From: an uncultured Fibrobacter sp.
Lineage (GTDB): Bacteria; Fibrobacterota; Fibrobacteria; Fibrobacterales; Fibrobacteraceae
Length of the DNA: 49,895 nucleotides
NCBI GenBank assembly: GCA_946408125.1
Contig: CAMJQW010000014.1
Span: forward strand, 1 to 49,895
Direction of reading: 5' to 3'
The position numbers and the translations under genes were made by a program. Of this stretch, positions 17,805 through 23,903 are shown one piece after another (the stretch's first letter is position 1; each line of letters opens with the position of its first letter). The notes under the pieces were generated by a model. The model saw only the letters and a list, made by a program, of their open reading frames with translations, made no database searches and was not told where the DNA came from.

Positions 17805-18529
17805 ACGCCAACTTCGGTCCAATCGAGGAGCCCGTCCTTGCGGGCATCGGATGCGGGAGCCACGCTCACCGTTCCGGCATTCACCACCATGATGCGGTCG
17901 CAGTAACGCTCCGCATATTCAATGGAATGCGTCGACACGACAATTCCCATCCCGCGGTTCTCGGCGAGATCGCGGAGCATCCGGAAAAGCGCATGGCTGC
18001 GCGGGATGTCCAGGAAGGCATTCGGCTCGTCGAGCAGCAGGACTTTCACCTGCTGGGCCACGGCCTCCGCCAAATAAACGCGGCTGCGTTCGCCATCGCT
18101 CAATTCCGAGAGCGGCCTTTCGGCGAAAGCGCTCACGTCCGTCATGTCCATGGCGCGTTCGACAATCGAGCGGTCAGAGGCGGAGCGGGAATCGAACACG
18201 CCCGAATAAGGCGAACGCCCGAGGCTCACGAATTCACGCACGGTGATGCGTTCCGGAGCAATCCCGGACATGCGTACAAGCGCAATCCGGCGAGCACGTT
18301 CGCGTGCATTCCAGGATTCGAGCGGAGAGGAACACAGCTCAATATTTCCGCTCACCGGAGCAATCATCCCTGCAAACGTCCGGAGCAGCGTGCTCTTTCC
18401 GCAACCGTTCTCACCCATCAGGGCGACCACTTCCCCGCCGTGCAATTCGAACTGGAATTCACCGGCAAGCGGGTCGCGCCCAGCGTAACCGAAAGCCATG
18501 TTTTCGCAACGGAGCAGCACGTCGGACAT
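17801..18529 (-). CDS. ABC transporter ATP-binding protein, iron-siderophore/cobalamin type
   Basis: Cytoplasmic ATPase powering the adjacent permease. 242 residues: Walker A LMGENGCGKSTLLRT, Q-loop region RIALVRMSG (no clear Gln, Met at that place), signature LSELSDGERSRVYLAEAVAQ, Walker B VKVLLLDEPNAFLD and H-loop VVSTHSIEYAERYCDRIMVV. It resembles FecE/BtuD ATPases. The ATG at 18529 overlaps the permease stop as TGATG. A longer open frame to 18931 reads back through the permease in another phase and is not the start. Confidence 0.9.
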   Translation of the reverse strand: MSDVLLRCENMAFGYAGRDPLAGEFQFELHGGEVVALMGENGCGKSTLLRTFAGMIAPVSGNIELCSSPLESWNARERARRIALVRMSGIAPERITVREFVSLGRSPYSGVFDSRSASDRSIVERAMDMTDVSAFAERPLSELSDGERSRVYLAEAVAQQVKVLLLDEPNAFLDIPRSHALFRMLRDLAENRGMGIVVSTHSIEYAERYCDRIMVVNAGTVSVAPASDARKDGLLDWTEVGV

Positions 18530-19536
18530 CACGACCTCCCCGAACCGCGAAGCATTACATACAAAATAACAGGAACGCCAACGAGGCTCAGCACCGCATT
18601 CAGCGGAATGGACGGCGGGAAGAGACCCGCAATCAAGGCGAGCAACGAACCGCAACACATGGCACCCGGAATCAAGACACGCATATTCGTCGTCTTGAAA
18701 AGCATGTACGAAAGGTGCGGAACCGCAATCCCGATAAAGGCGACGGGGCCGCAGAAAGCAGTCGAAGCACCCGCGAGGATGCTCGAACCGAGCAGCACGC
18801 AATTGCGCGCAACCTTCACGTTCACGCCGAGCCCGCGGGCGAAATCGTCCCCGATGCGCGCGGCATTCAGGTAGCGCACCGAGCACACCACAAGCGCAAG
18901 GCCCACGGCGACTGCCGCCGCGAAGAGCCACACCGCGTCAAGCGTCAGACGCCCGAAGCTGCCGAAGCCCCACGCCACGTAGACCTGCAGGTTCTCGGCT
19001 TCGGCACCCGCGATAAGCATGCTCACCATCGCATCGATAAAGTATCCGAACAGAAGTCCCGCCACCAGGAGCACCGAGCTCCGCGTAAAGCGGAAAGCGA
19101 CCATCATCACCAAAAGCGTCACGGCACCCGCACCGACGGAGGCGGCGCCGAGCACGCCGAAATGCCCGAAGCCCACGCCTGCAAGCATCGCCAGCGCGAC
19201 ACCGAGGCTCGCGCCGCTGCTGATGCCCAGAACGAACGGCCCGCACAGCGGGTTACGGAAGACCGTCTGCAAGGCAAGGCCCGATACCGCAAGGGACGAG
19301 CCCGCAAGGATTGCCGCCACCATGCGCGGGATGCGGAGGTTCCAGAGGATGCGGTGAGACACGTCCTCGCCCCCTGGTTCGGCCAACGCGGCAAGCAAGT
19401 CGGCGACACCGAAGTTCGCCTTGCCGAACAGCAACGTGCAGAAGCAGCACACGAAAACCGCTGCAAGAATCACTCCGAAGCAGAGGATAAAACGTTTATA
19501 GCGGGAAGGACTGCCTAGTCCGGTAACTCTCGGCAT
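18529..19536 (-). CDS. FecCD/BtuC-family ABC transporter permease
   Basis: Inner-membrane channel for siderophore, heme or cobalamin uptake. 335 residues with about ten hydrophobic helices. Family motifs include ILWNLRIPRMVAAILAGSSL, ALQTVFRNPLCGPFVLGISS (the conserved GxxxQxxxrNPLA.P..LGissGA block), CGPVAFIGIAVPHLSYMLF and LSLVGVPVILYVML at the end. GAGGT precedes the ATG. It is followed by its ATPase with overlapping stop and start. No periplasmic binding protein or TonB-dependent receptor gene lies alongside. Confidence 0.92.
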   Translation of the reverse strand: MPRVTGLGSPSRYKRFILCFGVILAAVFVCCFCTLLFGKANFGVADLLAALAEPGGEDVSHRILWNLRIPRMVAAILAGSSLAVSGLALQTVFRNPLCGPFVLGISSGASLGVALAMLAGVGFGHFGVLGAASVGAGAVTLLVMMVAFRFTRSSVLLVAGLLFGYFIDAMVSMLIAGAEAENLQVYVAWGFGSFGRLTLDAVWLFAAAVAVGLALVVCSVRYLNAARIGDDFARGLGVNVKVARNCVLLGSSILAGASTAFCGPVAFIGIAVPHLSYMLFKTTNMRVLIPGAMCCGSLLALIAGLFPPSIPLNAVLSLVGVPVILYVMLRGSGRS

Positions 19537-19554
19537 ACCGGTACCTCGGTGGTC

Positions 19555-20349
19555 TTACTTCTTTTTCTTGCCCTTGGACTGCTCGTATTCCTTGGTCATT
19601 TCTTCGGAAGCCTTCTTGTCGCGAAGGTAGAGTTCCGGAGGAATGTTGTCGAATCCCTGGAGCGCGTTGAGCCAGTTATCGTTCAGGTCGCGGAATTCAA
19701 GCTTTTTCAAGTTGTGCTTGAGCGTATCGCCCTTGATATGGAAGCGGATGTAGTCCCAGCGGATAACCTCGCGGTCCAGGAACACCTCGCGCGTAACAAG
19801 GGAAGAATCGTTGTCGAAGCGGTAACGGGCCTTGTAGGTGTACTCGCCGGTCATCTGGTAGCGGCCGGAATCGGAATAGGTGCGCGTTACGCCATAGAGG
19901 GTGTCGTTCATGCCAAAACGGAGTTCAGCATCGCGGAAAGCGTGTCCGTGCGCCACAATCGGGGTGCGCCAGACGCCGAACGTTTCAGCCTTCATGGACT
20001 TCTGGAAAACCGTGTCGACCTTCCAGTGGTCGAAGTTGCTCTTGTCGTACCGGGCACGCTGGACATACTTGCCTTCCTGGATCATCCGGCGGATGCTGTC
20101 GGCTTTCGCCTTGGCGAGGCTGTCGGAATTCACCTTGACGGTGGGGGCCTTCTTGCGGTCCATGGAATCAAGCTTGGCTTGAATCATCTCGTCGAGGGTC
20201 GTCGTCGCACCGCGGGGAGCGACCACTTCAGAATTGGCAACTGCGGCCGGTTGAGGTGCGGTGGCAGGAGCAGATTGAGCGAAAGATACCCCGGCAAAAG
20301 CGAGGCATAAAATAGATGCGAAAAAACACTTAGAATAAGACCAAATCAT
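19555..20349 (-). CDS. Exported protein of unknown function
   Basis: About 264 residues, beginning with a Sec signal (FFASILCLAFAGVSFAQ, cleavage near AFAGVSFA-Q). An Ala/Pro-rich segment, a charged helical stretch (ITTLDEMIQAKLDSM-like) and a beta-rich body with many Tyr/Arg-Asp patterns (GEYTYKARYRFDNDSSLV) follow; it ends in a Lys-rich tail. The body looks like a soluble periplasmic or outer-membrane-associated protein, not a solute-binding protein. It precedes the FecCD-type permease by 18 bases, so it may serve the transporter or may only share its promoter. A GTG one codon upstream (20352) is an alternative start. I do not recognise the family. Confidence 0.6.
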   Translation of the reverse strand: MIWSYSKCFFASILCLAFAGVSFAQSAPATAPQPAAVANSEVVAPRGATTTLDEMIQAKLDSMDRKKAPTVKVNSDSLAKAKADSIRRMIQEGKYVQRARYDKSNFDHWKVDTVFQKSMKAETFGVWRTPIVAHGHAFRDAELRFGMNDTLYGVTRTYSDSGRYQMTGEYTYKARYRFDNDSSLVTREVFLDREVIRWDYIRFHIKGDTLKHNLKKLEFRDLNDNWLNALQGFDNIPPELYLRDKKASEEMTKEYEQSKGKKKK

Positions 20350-20435
20350 CACTGATAAATTTAGTTAAAGGAATCTTCAAAAGGCAAAAAAAACAATAAA
20401 AAGCACCTTTTGAGGGGGCAAAATGGGCAATAAGC

Positions 20436-20443
20436 TATATTTG
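20436..20443 (+). promoter_or_regulatory. -10-like element of nspC (leaderless arrangement)
   Basis: TATATTTG, then GACC and the ATG at 20448. The TATATT hexamer ends six bases before the start codon and there is no Shine-Dalgarno sequence. TTTTG at 20408-20412 is a possible upstream element, with a 23-base gap. Confidence 0.55.
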
Positions 20444-20447
20444 GACC

Positions 20448-21575
20448 ATGCTCGATTATTCACAAGTCAAATCTCCCTGCTACGTGCTCGACGAAAAACG
20501 CCTGCGCAGGAACATGGAAATCCTCTCTGACATCCAGAACAGGACCGGAGTCAAGATCATCTGCGCCCTCAAGGGCTACAGTTTCTGGCGGAGCTTCCCC
20601 GTCATCGGCGAATACCTCCCCGGGGCAACCGCCTCGAGCCTCAACGAAGCAAGGCTCGCCAAGGAAGAAATGGGCAAGGAAGTCCACGTGTTCGCACCGG
20701 CGTACGAGGACAGCGAAATCGAGGACATCCTCAAGCTGGCCGACCACATCACCTTCAACAGCTTCAGCCAGTGGATACGGTTCCGCGGGCAGGCAATCAG
20801 AGCGCACGTCAGCTGCGGTATCCGAGTGAACCCGCAGTTCTCGACCGTCGAGACGGACCTTTACAATCCCTGCGGCAAGTTCAGCAGGCTCGGGGTCACC
20901 GAGGCGGAGTTCAAACCGGAACTGCTAGACGGGATCGAGGGACTGCATTTCCACGCCCTGTGCGAGCAGGACGCCGACGCGCTTGAAGGCGTGCTCGCCG
21001 CTTTCGAGAAGCATTTCGGCAAGTACCTCCCGCAGATGAAGTGGGTGAACTTCGGCGGCGGGCACCACATTACCCGCAAGGACTACCACCGCGAGCAGCT
21101 CGTCGACCTGCTCAACGATTTCAAGAAGCGCCATCCTCACCTCGAGGTCATCATGGAACCGGGCGAAGCCATCGGATGGCAGACCGGCGAACTCGTGGCG
21201 AACGTCGCAGACATCGTGCACAACGAGATGGACATCGCCATCCTGAACGTGAGCGTGAGCGCGCACATGCCGGACTGCCTGGAGATGCCGTACCGCCCGA
21301 ACGTGACGGGAGCAGGCCTCCCCGGCGAGAAGAAGTTTACATACAAATTAACCGGAAATACATGCCTCGCCGGCGACCAGCTCGGGGATTTCTCTTTCGA
21401 CAAGCCCCTGCAGGTCGGCGACACCATCATCTTCGAGGACATGATCCACTACACCATGGTGAAGACGACGTTCTTCAACGGCGTGCGCCACCCGAACATC
21501 GGCATGTTCGACATGGACGGCAAGTTCCACCTGCTCCACGAATTCACGTACGAGCAGTTCAAAGACAAGCTGTAA
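20448..21575 (+). CDS. nspC: Carboxynorspermidine decarboxylase
   Basis: PLP enzyme of the alternative polyamine route, which decarboxylates carboxyspermidine or carboxynorspermidine to spermidine or norspermidine. 375 residues, fold type III (alanine racemase-like). The N-terminus SPCYVLDEKRLRRNME is typical of NspC; IICALKGYSFW carries the PLP Lys; SSLNEARLAKEEMG, GLHFHALCEQDADAL, VNFGGGHHITRKDY and EPGEAIGW follow; the active-site Cys/Asp region is CLAGDQLGDF. Its usual partner, carboxynorspermidine dehydrogenase, is not in this window. tsaE follows five bases after the stop. Confidence 0.92.
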   Translation: MLDYSQVKSPCYVLDEKRLRRNMEILSDIQNRTGVKIICALKGYSFWRSFPVIGEYLPGATASSLNEARLAKEEMGKEVHVFAPAYEDSEIEDILKLADHITFNSFSQWIRFRGQAIRAHVSCGIRVNPQFSTVETDLYNPCGKFSRLGVTEAEFKPELLDGIEGLHFHALCEQDADALEGVLAAFEKHFGKYLPQMKWVNFGGGHHITRKDYHREQLVDLLNDFKKRHPHLEVIMEPGEAIGWQTGELVANVADIVHNEMDIAILNVSVSAHMPDCLEMPYRPNVTGAGLPGEKKFTYKLTGNTCLAGDQLGDFSFDKPLQVGDTIIFEDMIHYTMVKTTFFNGVRHPNIGMFDMDGKFHLLHEFTYEQFKDKL

Positions 21576-21580
21576 CCCCT

Positions 21581-21979
21581 ATGATTTTCAAGAGTGAAGA
21601 AGAGACTTACCGCTGGGCGGTGGAATTCGGCAAGACGCTCAAGCCCGGCGACATGGTCGCCCTGTACGGGAACCTGGGCGCGGGCAAGACCGTCATGAGC
21701 CGCGGAATCTGCGCGGGACTCGGCTTCACGGGTTCCGTCTGCTCGCCCACCTACACCATCCTGCACGAATACCCGAACGACCCGCCCCTCTTCCACTTCG
21801 ACCTGTACAGGCTCGAGGGCGGGGCGGACATCAACGAGGTCGGCATGGATCCCGACTACCTTGCCCAGGGCATCAGCCTCATCGAATGGCCGGAACGGCT
21901 CGACGACACATCGTTCATCACCAAGACGATCAAAATAAAAATCCTCTCCGAGACGGAGAGGGAAATTACGCTGGAATAA
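21581..21979 (+). CDS. tsaE: tRNA threonylcarbamoyladenosine biosynthesis ATPase TsaE
   Basis: ATPase partner of TsaB/TsaD in making t6A37 on ANN-decoding tRNAs. 132 residues: MVALYGNLGAGKTVMSRGIC (P-loop), GSVCSPTYTILHEY (switch block SPTyt) and FHFDLYRL (Walker B-like), then GISLIEWPERL, all characteristic of the YjeE family. The start at 21581 follows the nspC stop by five bases. It converges on the dCMP deaminase gene, with ten bases between the stops. Confidence 0.93.
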   Translation: MIFKSEEETYRWAVEFGKTLKPGDMVALYGNLGAGKTVMSRGICAGLGFTGSVCSPTYTILHEYPNDPPLFHFDLYRLEGGADINEVGMDPDYLAQGISLIEWPERLDDTSFITKTIKIKILSETEREITLE

Positions 21980-21989
21980 TTTTCGCGAA

Positions 21990-22550
21990 TTACTTCTGCG
22001 GTTTGGAAACCACCGGACGGATCCTCTTGCCGCAGAGCGTCACCACGATACCCGCCTGCGCGAACATGTAGTAAGCCGTATCGCGGCTGTTGTTGAGCGT
22101 CGACTTCGGATCGTAATCGTCCTTGGTCACGAACACTTCGGCAACGCCGGAGAGGCTCACGTCAAGCGCACAGCGTTCGCACGGGAAACCGATCACGTAA
22201 AGCTTGGAACCGGGAGGCACCTTGCCGCGGGCATAGTGAAGCGCGTTGATTTCGGCATGCACCATGAACGGGTACTTGTTCGCCTCGAACTCGTGGTGGC
22301 TCAACAGGTCGCCCGTGTCGGCATCGAGCAGGTCGTAGGCCAGCAGCTGCTTTTCGCGAGTGTAGGGCACCGTCTCGTCGTCAAAGCCCGCGGGGGCACC
22401 GTTGTAACCGGTACTGATGACGCGACCCTCGGCACTCACGAGCACTGCGCCCATCTGGGTATTCTGGTCTTTACTGAGGCGCGCCTGGGCGCACATCATC
22501 TGGGTATATACTTCGTCACGAAGCTTGCTGCGGGATTCTGATTTGTTCAT
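21990..22550 (-). CDS. dCMP deaminase (ComEB family)
   Basis: Zinc enzyme converting dCMP to dUMP for thymidylate synthesis. 186 residues with MMCAQARLSKDQNTQMGAVL, a zinc-binding HAEINAL carrying the catalytic Glu, and a PCERC motif with the two zinc Cys (GFPCERCALDVSLSGV). STGYNGAPAGFDD matches the substrate loop of this family. TATATTTA stands four bases before the ATG, too close to leave room for a Shine-Dalgarno sequence. The SDR terminator lies just upstream. Confidence 0.9.
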   Translation of the reverse strand: MNKSESRSKLRDEVYTQMMCAQARLSKDQNTQMGAVLVSAEGRVISTGYNGAPAGFDDETVPYTREKQLLAYDLLDADTGDLLSHHEFEANKYPFMVHAEINALHYARGKVPPGSKLYVIGFPCERCALDVSLSGVAEVFVTKDDYDPKSTLNNSRDTAYYMFAQAGIVVTLCGKRIRPVVSKPQK

Positions 22551-22554
22551 GCCT

Positions 22555-22562
22555 TAAATATA
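22555..22562 (-). promoter_or_regulatory. -10-like element of the dCMP deaminase gene (leaderless arrangement)
   Basis: TATATTTA on the minus strand, then AGGC and the ATG at 22550. TATATT ends six bases before the start codon. Confidence 0.5.
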
Positions 22563-22571
22563 GTATTGAAC

Positions 22572-22604
22572 AAAAAAAATTGCCACAGGGACACCGTGGC
22601 AATT
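22572..22604 (-). terminator. Rho-independent terminator of the SDR gene
   Basis: On the minus strand, AATTGCCAC (22604-22596) pairs with GTGGCAATT (22586-22578), with a nine-base loop and a run of T (22579-22572). It begins 20 bases after the SDR stop and lies just upstream of the dCMP deaminase promoter. Confidence 0.9.
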
Positions 22605-22624
22605 ATACAGGATATGAAAATAAA

Positions 22625-23359
22625 TTATTCGACTTTCTTGCCTTTTTCGAGCGCGTCGGCGAGGCTCATGCCCGTAAATTCCTGGGCGCTGAACCAGCGG
22701 CCGCTCTTCTTGTCGTCCAGGAGCACAGATACCATCGAGCCCGGAATCACGGTTTCGGGAGCGTTGGGAGCGTTCGGGCCGCCGAGATCGGTGCGGAGCC
22801 AACCCGGATCCATCACGTTCATCATCACGTCGGTTCCGTTTAGTTTGCACGCAAAATCTTTAACAAACTTCGTAAGCGCTGCTTTCGCACAGGCATAACC
22901 CATTAGTTCCGGTTCATTGGCAATGCCGCTCGTCGTAAGCTGCATACGGCCGAAGCCACGCTTGATCATGCCCGGCAAAAAGTGATAGGCGATCTTCACG
23001 GGAGCATAGAAGTTCACCGCCATCGCGTGGTGGAAATCTTCCATGGTGTTGGTGAGGTAGTCGGTGAAGTAATGGCTCATGAGGCCAGCGTTGTTGAACA
23101 CGAGGTCGACCTGCACGCCCCAGCTGTCGATTTCGGCGAGAGCCGCATCGATTTCGGATTCGCTTTCGAGGTTGCATCCCACGGCGCGGGCTTCGACACC
23201 GTACTTCTTGATTTCGGCGAGCACGGGTTCGGCATGCGCCTTGTCGCGCCCCTGCACGATGACGTTTGCCCCGAGTTTAGCCATCTCGATGGCGGTGAGA
23301 CGGCCAACACCACGGCAGCCGCCGGTTACCAGAGTCCATTTGCCCTTGACATCAATCAT
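22625..23359 (-). CDS. Short-chain dehydrogenase/reductase
   Basis: NAD(P)-dependent oxidoreductase of the classical SDR family, 244 residues. Seen: WTLVTGGCRGVGRLTAIEMA (TGxxxGxG cofactor motif), NNAGLMSHY (NNAG), the catalytic Ser in LTTSGIA and the YxxxK pair in GYACAKAAL, then the PG motif in VMDPGWLRTDLGGPN. The substrate cannot be inferred. The start at 23359 follows AAAGGA; the longer frame to 23425 adds only basic residues. It has its own terminator, and nothing upstream is on the same strand. Confidence 0.88.
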   Translation of the reverse strand: MIDVKGKWTLVTGGCRGVGRLTAIEMAKLGANVIVQGRDKAHAEPVLAEIKKYGVEARAVGCNLESESEIDAALAEIDSWGVQVDLVFNNAGLMSHYFTDYLTNTMEDFHHAMAVNFYAPVKIAYHFLPGMIKRGFGRMQLTTSGIANEPELMGYACAKAALTKFVKDFACKLNGTDVMMNVMDPGWLRTDLGGPNAPNAPETVIPGSMVSVLLDDKKSGRWFSAQEFTGMSLADALEKGKKVE

Positions 23360-23497
23360 AGTCGATTCCTTTGCGCGCGTGCGCCTTTTCGAAAAAAATA
23401 CTCTTTTGGCTCCGTAACGACGCATTTTACATAGGAAAAAGCGTTTACGGGCGTAAAAGCGGGTTTTGGCCTCTCTTTTGTTAAGTTCCGTTTACAA

Positions 23498-23593
23498 TTA
23501 TTTGGCTACGCAGGTGCGAAAGCCCCGCTTTGTAAACTCCGGAAAACCATTTCGCGTTCTGGAACGGTTCTGCGGCATTCCCGAGCAACGACA
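23498..23593 (-). pseudogene. Possible remnant of a SUMF1/FGE-like protein C-terminus
   Basis: There are 31 codons between an upstream TAG (23594-23596) and the TAA at 23498-23500, with no usable start. The translation ends TRNGFPEFTKRGFRTCVAK. An 'sR.....P....GFR.c...' ending is typical of formylglycine-generating-enzyme-like (SUMF1) domains, common secreted proteins in Fibrobacter. This is a suggestion from a short motif only. Confidence 0.3.
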
Positions 23594-23715
23594 CTACGAG
23601 CGCATCCGGGATTGCTGTCACGGGGAATCTTGCACAGAAAATTCACAATAAATTAACCTGCCCATACGAACACGGCCCGCATAAATACTAGCGATTCTCG
23701 GCTAAAAACGCAAAA

Positions 23716-23745
23716 AGCCCCTGCCGGGGTGACAGGGGCTCTTTT
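23716..23745. terminator. Strong hairpin with T tracts on both strands, no assigned gene
   Basis: AGCCCCTG (23716-23723) pairs with CAGGGGCT (23733-23740) across a nine-base loop. CTTTTC follows on plus and TTTTTG on minus. No annotated gene ends here on either strand, so it may end a small unannotated RNA or insulate topB. Confidence 0.6.
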
Positions 23746-23887
23746 CATAAACGATCGACCCAAGGTCCTCACGTTTACATCAATAAATGTAGCAGTATTT
23801 TGCGCTAAGTGTATGTAAAATCTTGATTTACAAAAATAACGCGTTCTCGCGGCGTTCGCTTTTCCGTTCCACGATACAGCCAGAAGC

Positions 23888-23895
23888 TATATTTT
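23888..23895 (+). promoter_or_regulatory. -10-like element of topB
   Basis: TATATTTT ending eight bases before the ATG at 23904. The short leader has no clear Shine-Dalgarno sequence. Confidence 0.4.
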
Positions 23896-23903
23896 CCAGT
23901 GAA

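Larger units (their letters stand above)
23360..23903. other. Non-coding gap between SDR gene and topB
   Basis: 544 bases without a supported full-length gene. It holds the presumed SDR promoter region on the left, a short SUMF1-like gene remnant (23498-23593, minus), an AT-rich stretch, a hairpin with T tracts on both strands (23716-23745) that has no obvious gene to end, and the topB promoter region near 23888. Confidence 0.7.

Noticed and set aside
17804..18874. Open frame running from the sigma-54 activator end into the ABC ATPase region on plus
   Set aside because: It overlaps the activator in another phase and then lies antisense to the ATPase gene; there is no motif or ribosome-binding site.
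23466..23651. A 61-codon plus-strand frame upstream of topB
   Set aside because: No ribosome-binding site, no recognisable sequence, and it overlaps the more convincing minus-strand remnant.
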